Shown: positions 45,995-58,553 of the stretch, one piece after another
How the letters are laid out: each line of letters opens with the position of its first letter
How positions within the stretch are numbered: position 1 is the stretch's first letter
Position numbers and translations under genes: made by a program
The notes under the pieces: model-generated
The model's database searches: none
Seen by the model: only the letters and a program-made list of their open reading frames with translations
Told to the model about the DNA's origin: nothing
NCBI GenBank assembly: GCA_037126765.1
Contig: JBBCBC010000008.1
Span: 186,001-250,000 of the forward strand
Origin: Stenogyne calaminthoides
Lineage: Eukaryota > Streptophyta > Magnoliopsida > Lamiales > Lamiaceae
Direction: 5' to 3'
DNA: 64,000 nucleotides

Positions 45995-46439
45995 ATCTCG
46001 TATTAAAAAATATTTGGTAAAAATTTGTTTGAGATGAGCCTGTTTACAAATTAATACATATTTTTGTAAAGTGTTAATTCATCATTCTTGAATTGTGTTT
46101 CATTACATTTTTTAAAAGTGTTGAAGAATTATTTTTAAATTATATTACGTTTTACCATGAAACGAGCTTTAACTTTTAAAGTGTTATTGCATTATGTTTT
46201 ACAAATCAGCTACACAAAAATTCATCATTTACTAAATAACAATTTCATGCTTTTAGGTAAGAAGATTATATAATAATAACAAGATATGCTATTAATTATT
46301 ATTTTAAATAAAAGATGCAGATTGCCATCACTTTCCTAAATAAAAAACATAATCACTCAACCCATGCCACGTATCGCGTGAATCTACCCACTCATTCGAA
46401 TATATTTTTAAAAAACAACAAGGCATAGTAATCCCCTGC

Positions 46440-46822
46440 TCCTTCCCCACAACAGTTTTTAGGCATCCTTCTTTTGATTGGCGAAAAAGTGTTTAGTTTC
46501 GAAACGTGCCAATTGAAACTTGAAACGTGGCAAAACACCAGTACACCGAGAGTAGAGGATCAACTCCTTTTTTCATTCCCCACAGTTTTGAACCTTCTTC
46601 CTTCCAACTATTTTAAATCTCTCCCCTATTTCAATTTCCACTTTCTCTCACATCAATTTCTGTTCGCTTCTAGGGTTAGTTGATTTTCGATTTCTATGTT
46701 GCGCGCAATTGAGATTTTTATGTATGCATCTCGATGTGTTTCTACTTTCTTGTTTAATTGTTGTTTTGATTATTTGTTCTGTTGTGGATTAACAGGGGAT
46801 CGGAGGCGGAAACTCTGACGAG
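46440..46822 (+). promoter_or_regulatory. Probable promoter and 5'UTR exons of the SAP gene
   Basis: A pyrimidine-rich stretch (about 46560-46670) ends at a plausible donor, TAGG|GTTAGT, at 46674/46675. A second small non-coding exon, 46796-46822, lies between AACAG and GTATTC. The next acceptor (TTTCAG, ending 46823+1941 at 48764) leads into the coding exon. Plant SAP genes commonly have such introns in the 5'UTR. The transcription start is not determined. Confidence 0.5.
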
Positions 46823-48764
46823 GTATTCTCTCTTGTCTCCTACGCGAACAGGTGAATATGTAGTATCGACAAACATGTTTATGTTATTTTTTTCCTTGTT
46901 GAAACGAATACTATGTATTTAAATTCAAATTGTTGAAATTTGATTAGAACGAAGGTTAATTGGGGACAAAGTTGTTTGAGCGATTAGAGGGTAATTTTGT
47001 TTTTGTTGGGTATCATCTGATCCAATTCTACAAATGGAACTGGACAAGGGATTTTTCTTTCCCAATTACTAACAATTGAATATAGTTAAGAGGTAGGTCG
47101 TTTTAGATGCGAAATCCCTAATGTGGTTACATACTAAAAAATGGTTTCTAATCTGATTTTGCCTTTGTCCACCAAATATCAAATGCATTTCCTTTTCTTA
47201 TTTGTTCTACAATTCCATTAAAAATATATGACTAACAAATCTGAATTGGTGGAGCTCTGTTTCTAGTACTTGTCTATTTCTTTCTATTTCTGGTTGTACA
47301 CGGTTTGTCTATGTATAAACTTAATATGCTTTTGTACTACTGAGTCTACTCTCTATGGATGGGATAAATATCAATTTTGAGGCTGAGGGTGCAATGAATG
47401 AAGGGAAAAAGGTCTAAATTCTAGAGTCTAGACATTTTATGATAAATATGTGTAAAAAAGGCAAACAAATATGATGTTGCTCTCTTCCATGATATGTGTT
47501 GGTAGATTGCAGAGTGACTAGGACCACTTTGCTGTCTGAGCACTCAATGGTGAAATAAATCATTGAGTTTGTGACCACATTATATATTTGGTATGTATTG
47601 TGAATCCTTATCTGTTACCAACCAGTGACTCGCCTATCTTTGCATCTAAATGCACCTTCACAAGATTATGTTTGGGATGGACCTTAGACGTGGAATTTGT
47701 CATAATCAATGCTTTAAGCTAGTCTTTCTGTGTTTGTAAAGTTTCTCAGACTGTTGCTGTAAATATTGAGTTGGCTTGCGTTTATTAGTTAATTGTGGCA
47801 TCTATGAGAATAGTATATTTTCCAGACAATGGAGTGTTGAGGTCCAAGTACATTATTTACTTTGGAATTCTATGTTATTTAGTCCAGTTGATTGTATAAG
47901 CTATGCACATTAACCCTTGCGAACAGGAGTTTTCATGGCTTCATGTTTCTATTAGCTACTCTTTTTCTCTCTACATTAATTATGATCGCTGGGTTCATCA
48001 TATGTCAAAAGCATTATAGAATGGGGTCAACTATATTTCAGTATCAGCTTTGACTTATTGGATTTGACTGCTTTTATATGCATGTATTACTTCAACTTGT
48101 GTCCTGCCAGTAATTGCAGATAAAAGGTTAATAATTACAATTTGTAAATTATTACAAAATGTTGGATATTAAGGGTTAGTTTGTTTTATGATTTTTACTT
48201 TTGTTCATATTTCCATGTTTGAGAATTTCCTATTTTTGGAGTGGCCTGAATTATCAGGTAATCTGTGTTTTTTTCTGAAAGGTCTCTGAGTTGTCTATGT
48301 GTTATTTCTCATTCTTGAATAGTTACCACTTACCGTGATGGTGGAATAGTTACAAAGTTGAGCATTCTTTGTTAAAGTGTTCTCATTAATTTGACTGAGA
48401 TTCATCAGTTTGTTAGTCATATAATATTGAGTCTCTACCCCTTGATAATGTTTCCATGTTCTTTAGATAAGTAGTAATATTAACTAAACTGATCCTGTTG
48501 CATGAAATGCTCGTTCTGGGTGGCAACAATATATATTGATTTTTTTTTTCTTGTAAAAATGATAAGCTAACCATGGCTGTTGTATGGCCTGGTGGGAAAT
48601 ATAGTAGATAAATCTTAAGAGCTATTTCCTCCTTTCTGCTTAATCTTATCATAAATGCTATACAATGTGCAAGTCTTGAATTTTTGGGTGAGGTATGCAT
48701 ACTCTGAAACGACGTGCTCAATAGATTTTTCTGTGCTGTAATAGTTGATGTGCTCCAATTTCAG
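46823..48764 (+). other. Long 5'UTR intron of the SAP gene (predicted)
   Basis: 1.94 kb, T-rich, starting GTATTC and ending CCAATTTCAG, 13 bases before the start codon. No gene is seen inside. Leader introns of this size often raise expression in plants (inference). Confidence 0.55.
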
Positions 48765-48777
48765 GAAAAAAGTAAGA

Positions 48778-49299
48778 ATGGAACAAAACGAGATGGGATG
48801 CCAAACACAAACTTCTCAAGCCCCGGTTCTATGTGTAAACAATTGTGGATTCTTTGGCACAGCATCAACCATGAACATGTGCTCCAAGTGTTACAAAGAC
48901 TTTGTTCTGAAGCAAGAACAAGACAGGCTGGCGGCATCCTCCTTTGACAGCATTGTGAATGGGAGCACCAAAAATGAAGGGAACGACGCTGTTGATATTG
49001 TTGTCGCTCTCGAGACCAAGTCCGTGTCACCTGAGGTCACAATGGTTACATCACAGACACCTTCTGAATCACCTGCAGGTGAGGGAATCGAACCACCCAA
49101 GGAAGGCCCGAAAAGGTGTGGCACGTGCAGGAAGCGTGTTGGTTTGATGGGATTCAATTGTCGCTGTGGTAGTATTTTCTGTTCTACTCATCGTTATTCT
49201 GACAAACACGATTGCCCTTTTGATTATCGTGCTGCGGGTCAGGAAGCTATTGCTAAAGCAAACCCGGTTGTTAGGGCAGAGAAGCTCGACAAGATATAG
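48778..49299 (+). CDS. A20/AN1 zinc-finger stress-associated protein (SAP)
   Basis: 173 residues, a single coding exon, intact. The start MEQNEMGCQ is the usual SAP start; an upstream in-frame ATG (48745) lies in the predicted intron. The A20 finger has Cys19, Cys23, Cys35, Cys38 with the typical NNCGFFG and CSKCYKDF motifs. A variable Ser/Glu/Thr-rich linker follows. The AN1 finger has Cys114, Cys117, Cys128, Cys130, Cys135, His138, His144, Cys146 (FCSTHRYSDKHDCPFDY). The C-terminus, AIAKANPVVRAEKLDKI, is the conserved SAP ending. The family acts in abiotic-stress responses, probably by binding ubiquitin and as E3 ligases or redox sensors, in cytosol and nucleus. The exact SAP number cannot be given from sequence alone. 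Confidence 0.95.
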   Translation: MEQNEMGCQTQTSQAPVLCVNNCGFFGTASTMNMCSKCYKDFVLKQEQDRLAASSFDSIVNGSTKNEGNDAVDIVVALETKSVSPEVTMVTSQTPSESPAGEGIEPPKEGPKRCGTCRKRVGLMGFNCRCGSIFCSTHRYSDKHDCPFDYRAAGQEAIAKANPVVRAEKLDKI

Positions 49300-50764
49300 A
49301 ACTTGAAGTTTGAACCGTTTACTTTTAACGGTTTCCTCATCTATTCAAGTCGTTGGTGAATTGGGTCATGTATGCTGCTTAGAGGTGTCCTTAGGTCATG
49401 AGTAATGTTTGGAACAAACCTCATTATTCTTGTTTAAAACGATAGTATTCATCTTAGGGGTCTCTTCTCTGCTTGCGCTATGATTATTATGAAATGTCTG
49501 ATTTGTACGTGTTTTTCATTGCTTAGATCTTTGTTATAATAATATCCCTGCTTTGCTTATGATATTGCTCTAGAAATCTTACTCTTAAGACATTATTATT
49601 ATGCGTCCATCTTTAAAAAATTCTAAGAACCTTTTGTCATCCAATAATTGTTAATAAAGTATTTATTTTTGTATATGTTTTATTAATCTTTTATTTTGAG
49701 GTCTTTTTGCATCAATTTGGGAACACGAAACTCTATTACGAATGATTTCCATAACAAGATTCATACTGATTTTTCATGTTTAATAATGCCTAAAAATCTA
49801 CTCAAACGACATCCGGACAGTAATAAATTTTGTTTTAACCCAAACTACTAAGAATTTGCAGTTCTATTCTAAAGAAACTGACTTCGATTGGGCTTTTGGT
49901 AAATGTTTACTGGGCCTAAGGTCCCTTTCCTTGGGGTTGGATTATTTGCGTTTGAGGATTTTCTAAAAATGCCAACTAGTTTATTATTGTTCTCAAATAA
50001 TTAAAACATTCTATTTTTTATAACATGGTCTAATTTTATTTTTGAGAAAGGTCTAAAGACTCTAACATAACTTTATAAAATTATTCATAACATTGAAATC
50101 AATAAAATGAAAAAAAAAAATCATAATCTTATTTTATTGAGTATTGAAACAATTCATCAGTAAAATAAAACTTGTGACATATTTTGAAGGAGTTAAACTG
50201 ATCATTCTCCACTTCAAAACTTGTACTACTAAAGTTGAAGAAAAAATCAATCGAGGGGTTTGGATTTAACAGCTTGGTTTTAGGTGGGATTATGAGTGTT
50301 CAGAAGTTGCCAATAAAATGGGGTCAACAATGATGACATATTTGTAGTTTTTTGGGAATTCAAAGAAAGCAGCATTACAATGAATGAAATAATGATAGAT
50401 GCTGGTGTTACAATATTGTTAACAATAGGGCGTGTTTGGTTATGTCACCCCAACTTTTCCACTGGGGAACATTTTCACCCTGATAATTTATTGTATATGT
50501 TTTTTTTTTTTTTGATCGGTGATTTATTGTATATATTCCAATTAACCGATATAAATTATAAATCAATTGTTACTTTCTTCGATATTGGATAACTACTTTT
50601 ATCCAGTTCATTAGGTTGTCAAAATGATGCACAATTTTTTTCACTAGTTTAAATTGAGGTTGGGAAAACTAATATAATGTGTAACAGAACTCGAAACATA
50701 GATAAGAAATTATAATTTGATGTCAAATTTATTAGTATACCATAACTCAAAATCTAGCCAAATT
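49300..50764. other. 3'UTR of the SAP gene and intergenic DNA
   Basis: The first ~200 bases are the likely 3'UTR. The rest is AT-rich and featureless. Short ORFs, as at 50380, are not credible. Confidence 0.5.
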
Positions 50765-50985
50765 GTATTAGGAAATAATCCTCCTATAATTCAGGATCTG
50801 ATTGTTTTGTATTTATTGTAAATTATCTTGTATCTTTGGTATGTTTGACATTGTATTGTAATCCCTCTATAAGAGGCGCCGTATACTCTGATTATAATTA
50901 ACATATTATTTCCCCATCCTATATGGTATCACGAGAGGTCGATCCTAGACCCTAATTTTTTTTTCCGTCGCCGCCCATCACCGCT

Positions 50986-53284
50986 ATGACTGACGATGTC
51001 TCCTCCTCCAAGGTCACGCCCACTACGTCACCTAACTCTCTCCCACCGATCGTCCCTATCACTACCCACCAAAACTTTCCCATCAAATTAACCCTTCAGA
51101 ACTTTCCACCATGGCGTGCACATTTGTTTGCTCTTCTCCGCGGCCATAAACTTATTGGTTATATTGACGGTTTCTTCCCGCGCCTGGTGCTGCTCCCCGA
51201 CGGCTCCAATGCTGAAGTCGTGACCCACTGGATCTGCCAGGATCAACTTCTACTTGCGGCAATCATTGGCTCATTGTCGCCCGAAGTTCTTCATGTTCGT
51301 CTCCCTCAAAGAGACGTCCCATGACGCATGGTCCACTATCTCTCGCCTATGTGCGACGAAATCTCGATCCCGAGTAAATCAATTGAAGAGCGAGCTTTAT
51401 CGTATGCAGATCAAAGATCGTTCTATCACGAAATATCTTCGCCATGTGAAGGCAAAGTCCGATGAACTTGCCCTGATTGATGAACCGGTCTCGCCGGATG
51501 ACCTAACCTTGTTTGTCATCAATGGCTTAGGCCCTGAATATGCTTCTATTGTTGGCCCAATCCGTACTCGTGAATCCCCTTTCAGTTTTGAGGAATTGCA
51601 TGATCTCCTTACTGAGCATGAATTAGCGCTCAAATCTCAGGAAGACTCCCAACACCAGCTTCTCGCCATTGCCAATGCTGCGAACTCTTCTCGTGGGTCG
51701 TCTGGTTCGCACAGAGGTTCACATCGTGGCAACTATCGTGGCAACAATAACAACCGCAACTCTAATAATGGCGGCAACTACAACAATGGCGGCAACTATC
51801 GTGGTCAATCGCACAACAATTCTCAGAATCGTGGGAATTCCTTCCATAATCGAGGAAATCACTCAAGTACTTCCTCCACCAATTTTAACTCTCGGGCTGT
51901 TATCTGCCAACTCTGTGGGTTCATAGGTCACGCAGCTTCTACATGTCGTCGTGTCCCGGTCGCTGCTAACTATGCTAATTCAGTTGCCAACTCTCCTTCT
52001 CATCTGTGGTTACTCGATTCTGGCGCTTCTCATAATCTCACCTCCGATCTCAACAATCTCTCCATTCATTCGGAGTATGATGGCACGGATGAGGTCCATA
52101 TAGCTGATGGGTCTGGTCTTCCTATCACTCATACTGGTAAATCTGTCTTTCAATCCCATGGACGGTCTTTTATTCTTGATGATGTCTTATGTGTGTCGTC
52201 TGCTCGACAAAATTTATTATCCGTCAGTAAATTTACTCGTGCTAATAACGTTTCCCTGGAATTTTTTCCATCGTTTTATGTTATTAAGGACCTAGCCACG
52301 GGGGCACGGCTAATTAAGGGTCCAAGTCAAGATGGCGTTTACCATCTCACTCCGACTGATTCTAGTGTGCCTTCGAATAAAGTTTCAGCTTCTGTTGGTG
52401 TTAGGGCTTCTCCTTCCAGATGGCACGCTCGTCTGGGTCATCCATCCAATGATACTAGCTCTTTTGTTATACGCACATTTAATTTACCAGTACTTACTAA
52501 GTCCCTTGTTTTGGGCACCGACTGTATTTCTTGTCAGCTGAGCAAAAGTCATCAATTACCGTTTCGTACATCATCTTTTCATGCACTACATCCATTGCAT
52601 TATATTTACACTGATGTTTGGGGATCAGCTCCTGTTGTTTCTATGGATGGTTCAAAATATTTTCTTTTATTGGTTGATTTATTTTCTCGGTATTGTTGGG
52701 TGTTTCCTATGAATGTTAAGTCGCAGGTCTTTTCCATCTTTTCTCAATTTCATACATTGGTTGAGAAACAGCTTGGCCAAACTATTCGTAATGTTTACTC
52801 TGACAATGGTGGAGAGTTTGTTGTGTTGCGCCCTTATTTTGTTATACACGATATTTCTTGGCTCACGACGGCCCCTCACACTCCGCAACAAAATGGCATT
52901 GTTGAGCATCGAAATCGTCACGTCCTCGAGGTCTGCCGAGCTCTCTTGCATACGGCATCCTTACCTCAATCATTCTGGTCCTATGCAATTCAGACGGCTG
53001 TTTATCTCATCAACCGAATGCCGACCTTGGTTCTTGCGAAATCCAGTCCCTTTCGCACTCTCTTTGGCACCCAGCCGGATTATGCCAAGCTCAGAACATT
53101 TGGTTGCCTTTGCTTTCCGTGGCTTCGCCCTTATCTACCCGGTAAACTACGTCGCCGTTATTGCCATTTATTTTCATTGGATATTCAACGTCCCAGAATG
53201 CATATCGATGCCTTGATCCGAGCTCGGGCCGCATCTACATGTCTCGACTTCAATGTCTTCCCGGCCCCCGTCCTTAACCGGTGA
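50986..53284 (+). pseudogene. Copia gag-protease-integrase (one frameshift)
   Basis: Gag begins MTDDVSSSKVTPTTSPNSLP in one frame (to 51324) and continues in another from about 51290, so there is one frameshift. A Gly/Asn/Arg-rich region and a zinc knuckle CQLCGFIGHAASTC (about 51906) follow. The protease reads WLLDSGASHNLT. The GAG-pre-integrase has RWHARLGHPS. The integrase core acidic residues lie in YTDVWG, YSDNGGEF and QQNGIVEHRNRH. The polyprotein then becomes scrambled at about 53150 and ends where RT should begin. Confidence 0.88.
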
Positions 53285-53990
53285 TGCTGTTGCCACTGAC
53301 TACCGTAGTGCAATTGGTGGCCTTCAATATCTCACACTTACCCAACCTGACATTGCATTTACGGTGAACAAGCTTCCTCAATTCATGTCGGCGCCACTAG
53401 CCTCTCATTGGGATGCTGTGAAACGTCTTTTTCATTATCTTAAAGAAACTCTACACCATGGTCTCCTCTTAAAGCATTCATCGAATTTGAGTATCACGAC
53501 CTTTACCGATTCAGACTTTGGGGGTGACCTCATTGATGGCAAGTCTACATCTGCTTACGTCGTATTTCTCGGTGCCAACCCTATTTCTTGGTGTTCGCAT
53601 AAGCAACATTGCGTTGCTCGTTCAACTACAGAAGCCGAGTACCGTGCTCTTGCTTCTACTGCTTCTGAGGTCTGTTGGTTGCAGCACTTATTCACTGAAC
53701 TCGGTCTTCCCTCATCCGTCACTCCCCGCGTTTTGTGTGATAATATGGGAGCTATGAGACTATCCCTTAATCCTGTTCAGCATTCTCGAATGAAGCACAT
53801 CGCTTTGGACCTCCACTTTGTTCGTAATTTGGCTTCAACTGGTTGCCTTGCCGTCTCTTATGTCAACACTCAGGACCAGCTCGCTGACCTCCTTACGAAG
53901 CTGCTCCCTCGTACTCGCTTCCGGCAACTTCGCTCCAAAATCTTTGTCGCTGATGGGACGTCGATTTTGCGGGGGCGTATTAGGAAATAA
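53253..53990 (+). pseudogene. Copia RNase H fragment
   Basis: The 245-residue ORF starts just beyond the RT core (DYRSAIGGLQYLTLTQPDI) and includes the RNase H motifs: TDSDFGGD, SRSTTEAEYRAL-like (ARSTTEAEYRA) and CDNMGAMRLS, followed by HIALDLHFVRN. The YVDD box and the fingers-palm part of RT are absent between this and the integrase. It joins at about 53250 in a different frame. Confidence 0.85.
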
Positions 53991-54130
53991 TCCTCCTATA
54001 ATTCAGGATTTGATTGTTTTGTATTTATTATAAATTACCTTGTATCTTTGGTATATTTAACACTGTATTGTAATCCCTCTATAAGAGGCGCCGTGAACAA
54101 CTTTAATCTTTGTAATCTTCTTCCCTCCCA

Positions 54131-55648
54131 TATTTTTTTATTATTTCATTTTAGCGATTGTTTTCGCAGCTCAATCTCATCTCTCGCCGCTGTTACGATT
54201 TGATTGTTGATTTGTAAATAAAATATATAGGATTTGAATATGGTGACGGCCGAAGGAATTCTGTCTCCAAAATGTTGTTTATCGTTTTTTGGTTGAAAAT
54301 CTAGAGATTTCTTGGATTTAGGGCAAGTGATAAATTACCAATTTATGAATTTAACCTCATGTATTATTTCTGCAATTTATTGATTCATTAGAAAACACAA
54401 TCGATTGTCTTGGCTAAGGTTTGGGCTCTTAAAGTGTTCTCATGTGCTTCCAATTTTTAAAGTTTTTTCATGTTGGTCTGTCTTTGCAATTGCTGGTTTT
54501 CTTAGGTGTTCATGATATCTTGACATTGAAAAAAGCTTTGAAATAAATCAGCATGAGATATAGCTAATTGTTGAACATGTCATTAGATTGAAGTTGTAGG
54601 TTACTATTGAGCCAGAAGGTTATAATTTATATAGTTACACTATGTTATTAGATAGACAACATTTAAATTGTCCAGGTCCGGCGGTATATTAAAACTTTAT
54701 CAGCATCTTGTCATAATTACAGCAAGCAGAACATTTGATATACAATTGAAATGACCTTAGAGAATGTAGACCTCAGTAACAAGGAAGTCAAGCTCTATTA
54801 AATCTAGGAAGGGCTGAAATTGGTTGTTTCTCCTAATTTGAAGAGATTCTATAATAGGAATGTGGGATGTCTGGAGTACATGATCTTTGAACTTGATGTC
54901 TGGTCATATTATCATGTAAATAAATAAAATGCTCTCTTGCTGTGATGTGTTCTGGAAAATGAGTCACCCAGTTTTTTTAATTATTTGCTGATAAACTCAG
55001 TAGACATTTGAGGGAGCAAATATTTGAAAGTTGATTTAGCTAACCAGTTGCTTCAAAGTCTATTGAATAATTTATTCCTCTGACAATTGAAATTGTAATT
55101 TAGCGCCTTCATCATCCTGCTAAGAGTACATACCTCATATATATTATGTTGAAGTATTTTCCCATTGATGTTTTATTGAATTTTCTTTACGGACATTCAT
55201 GTTCCAGATTATGTGCACTTGCTTATATTGACCTATGATTTGTTGAATTAAAATAATATTCTTTGAATTGAAATTGAAAATTAAATTTTTTCCTCTACAG
55301 GGGAAATGATTTTATGAGAATTCTAAATGTAGCAGCTTTTGCAGTGTCAGGTTGTTGCATGCAATTTTATAATGAATCTGTTTATTTATTTATATTTTTA
55401 AAGTATGTTTTAGTTCATTGAGCTCTTCATTACCATTGAGGGTTGCAGAATGGAATAAAGCTTTGACATTTTTTAATTTCTATTTTTCATTACTCTGTCA
55501 CTCCAAAACAAAGCTAAATGATTGATATCTAAGGTTAATTCTTTAATCAGACACCATTAATCTGATTTTACTAATCTAATACATGGGATTGCAGTTTTTT
55601 ATACTTAGATCTTTTGGGGTGTTCCAATTTGTTGTTGTTTCCACATAG
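54131..55648. other. Non-coding region between the Copia element and SIS-like exon A
   Basis: Pyrimidine-rich sequence at 54150-54200 (CTCAATCTCATCTCTCGCCG) looks like a plant 5'UTR, possibly of the broken gene downstream. The rest is AT-rich and intron-like. From about 55300 it is repeated at 57290. Confidence 0.4.
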
Positions 55649-55990
55649 GTTTTGGGACGGGAGATGTTGCGATCGTTCGAAAATGAAAAGAATGGCTCTG
55701 GAAATCCTGCATGGAGTGAGAAGAATGGATTTCCAGGTAAATTGGATTGAGTTCATAGTCTTTTTGAATGATGCATAATGTGGTATTTTCAATTGCATAA
55801 TGTGGTACTTCAAATTTTAACTCTCACATGATAATTCACCTCAAAATTAACTCTCTATTAGTAATATAGGGGATTTTAATTTATCATGATTTTTATAAGG
55901 AATAGTTGAAATCAAATCATTACACATATGAGTTAGGATGTACCAAAATTAATAGGAGTATTCAATTATATTAAAGGTTAACCAGTTGGA
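55300..55990. repeat. Duplicated block A (matches 57290-58070)
   Basis: It is homologous to 57290-57720 and 57940-58070, including SIS-like exon 2, its flanking introns and ~110 bp of AT-rich sequence beyond (ATCATGATTTTTATAAG, GATGTACCAAAATTAATA). Copy A has TCTCTATTAGTAATATAGGG at about 55850, typical of a plant Helitron 5' start, which copy B lacks. Confidence 0.65.
55649..55736 (+). pseudogene. SIS-like gene, exon 2, copy A
   Basis: The exon lies between CACATAG and GTAAATTGG. It reads VLGREMLRSFENEKNG and NPAWSEKNGFPG in an open frame. The VLGRE and NPAW motifs resemble the second exon of a plant family of short Ser-rich salt-induced proteins (SIS-like). No matching first exon was found upstream, where the Copia element lies, so this copy is an orphan exon. 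The assignment rests on short motifs and is tentative. Confidence 0.5.
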
Positions 55991-56521
55991 GGTTAGTGGT
56001 CTATGATATTCTGACTTCCTAATTAAGTAGTTTACTTAGAGGGCCAGTTTAGATTAATTCATTTTTTCTTTAAAAAATTGATTAGTTTTCTATGCTTACA
56101 TTTTTTCTGTATTGGGATTTGTTACTTCCAAGATTACCATTATAAGTTTTTTTCTTGACCTCGATTTTGTTTATAGGATCCAATGAGTTCTATGGTAATT
56201 CATTGTGATGAAAGCTTCATGAGCTTTTAGGATGTCAAAGCATTTCTGCTTTGGGAATCCAAGAGATGCTTGTGCGGCATCATTTAATGAAGCAATGAGG
56301 TAAACAAAAAAAAATTATGTGATGTACTTATTATGCATGTAAATTTGGTACATATTGACATCTATCTGTAACTTTGTTACACTTTAAAGGTCCCTGGTTG
56401 CCATGATATTTTTTGTACTCAACTTTGACTTAACCTCCTCATAAGTTCTCTTATTCCCATTATTTATATTAAAGGCTCTTCGATATCCCGTGGGTCTCAC
56501 CCTACTGCATTCTGTACCATC

Positions 56522-56584
56522 TATCTTTTCTTTTTCTTTTTCTTTTTCTTTTACTTTTTCTTTTTCTTTTTCTTTTTCTTTTTC
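56522..56584. repeat. (TTTTTC)n microsatellite
   Basis: About ten hexamer units of CTTTTT with one interruption (TTTTAC). Confidence 0.9.
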
Positions 56585-57044
56585 AAAATGACTCACTCCC
56601 AATTTTGTATGTTCATCTTGAAATTTTCTGGGAATTAACAAATTTGGTCGCTCAAGTGAAAGTCCGACAAAGGTTTGTTTATTTTTGGTTAATGTTTTGC
56701 TCTTTAGTGGAGATATTGGTATTTGGAGGTTATTAGTTAATTGATTTGTAACCAAAATTTTCTCTAAATGCTAGATTATTTAAGTTGTGTCTTAAGCACA
56801 TCTATTTGTGCATCACTGTATCCTCCTCTGGTAATCATATATATATTAGCATCCTGAGCTATATGTTTATCTCTACCATTTAAATTTGAGTCTCGATTTT
56901 TTATTTGTATTTTTGTTGTTTCTCCTCATCCCGAGCTATATGTCTGGTCATATATAATGTAAAGTTGTGGTTATTCTGATGGTTATGTTTAAAGGAATCC
57001 GCTCATTAAGTAGGTTACCCTGTTTTCTTAGGCTTACCCTTCAA

Positions 57045-57606
57045 CTGGAAGGAGAGAGAAAACCAGATTCGTCACTTGTTTCTAATCTTTTTGGGGCAAA
57101 AGATTCTTCTTCCGCAACTGCTGCTTCAAATTCTGGGATTTTTGGGTCTATTTTCGCACGACATTCTAAGGTTTCTTGATTTTGCAACAAATTTTTAATT
57201 TTTAATCAAATTGCTTATTAATAACATAATTGTTGTTTTGTGTTTCTTTTTAGTTAATTTAAGTTTGATTCCATGTTTTGTGATTAAGGGTTAGATTTTA
57301 TGTTGTTGCATGCAATTTTATAATGAATTTGTTTATTTATTTATATTTTTAAAGTATGTTATAGTTCATAGAGCTCTTTATTTATATGTTTAAAGTATGT
57401 TTTAATTCTTTAATCAGACACCATTAATCTGGTTTTCCTAATCGAATACATGGGATTGCAATTTTTTATACTTTAGATATTTTGGGGTGTTCCAATTTGT
57501 TGTTGTTTCCACATAGGTTTTGGGACGGAGGAGACGTTGCGATCGTTCGAAAACGGGAAGAATGGTTCTAGAAATCCTGCATGGAGTGATAAGAATGGGT
57601 TTTCAG
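57045..57606 (+). pseudogene. SIS-like gene, exons 1 and 2, copy B (broken)
   Basis: Exon 1 (57045-57170) reads LEGERKPDSSLVSNLFGAKD, then Ser/Ala-rich, then GIFGSIFARHSK, ending at a GT donor in phase 0. The first codon is CTG where the family has ATG, so the start is lost. Exon 2 (57517-57606) matches copy A (VLGR...SFENGKNG, NPAWSDKNGFSG) but has 2 extra bases after GGGACGG that shift the frame. These plant proteins are small, Ser-rich and salt-induced, with no known enzyme activity. Non-functional. Confidence 0.55.
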
Positions 57607-58553
57607 GTAAATTGGATTGAGTTCATAGTCTTTTCTAATGTTGCATAATGTGGTATTTTCAATTGCATAATGTGGTACTTCAAATTTTAACGCTCACATG
57701 ATAATCCACTTCAAATTATTACAACGCACTCTTGGAGTTATTCCTGTTCATAAGACATGAGGTATGACTACAAATGTTTACTATATTTTCTATCAACATA
57801 AAGTAGATATATTCATTTGCTAATTGCTATCATCAACTAATTGATATTCTAATCATGACTATTAATATTAAATTAATAATTATTAATATTTTAATAAGGA
57901 TTAGTTGACCAATCATGAAATTATTAAATTATTTTAATTATTATCATGATTTTTATAAGTAATAGTTGAAATCAAATCATTACACATGTGAGTTACGATG
58001 TACCAAAATTAATACTCACATTATTATTTATGAAAATGATTCTCTCCTTATTTTAGTTTTCAATTATATTAATTATATATTCAACTTTCCTTCTCTATTA
58101 TCTTTTAATTTATTTTAATTTACTTCGGATTGCATAATTTATGCTAAATCTAATCTAATTGTTCAACATTTCCATAAGTTTTAGATTAGCACTTTCCATA
58201 TCATTTTCGGATGCATAATTTATTCTTAATTTATGCATAATTTATTCTTAATTTATGCATAATTCATGCTTCCTAAATTGGTTTTTAATTAATTGTATAA
58301 TTCATGCTTAATTAATATTAATACGTCAATATCAAACATAAACTTATCCTCTATATATATGTGATAATAATCTCTACCTTTTCATACCAAAGAACGAATA
58401 CATAGGTTGCTTTCATATATTGGTTGCTTTTCATATAGTTTGTTTTCAATTATTATGTATATATAAAGAAATATGAATGGATTGTCATTTGTAATCAGAT
58501 TCTTTATCATTGTTATTTTAAATATTTTAATTTTTTTATCAACTTTATAGATC

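Larger units (their letters stand above)
50766..54130 (+). mobile_element. Copia element with short LTRs, reverse transcriptase deleted
   Basis: The 5' LTR is about 50766-50922 (157 bp; TATTAGGAAATAATCC ... CATCCTATA, not the usual TG...CA). The PBS follows at 50924 (TGGTATCACGAG). Gag, protease, integrase and RNase H follow. A polypurine tract (GCGGGGGC) sits before the 3' LTR at 53978. The first 117 bases of the two LTRs differ at about 6 positions. After GGCGCCGT (54094) they diverge, with only weak similarity to about 54130. No TSD was found. The element has lost the RT core and part of its 3' end, so it is not autonomous. Confidence 0.85.

Noticed and set aside
48761..49030. Overlapping ORFs on both strands at the SAP gene
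   Set aside because: They are shadows of the SAP coding exon, which has conserved zinc-finger residues in its own frame.
56384..56755. Minus-strand ORF with a Lys-Glu repeat
   Set aside because: The KEKEKE run is the translation of the (TTTTTC)n microsatellite.
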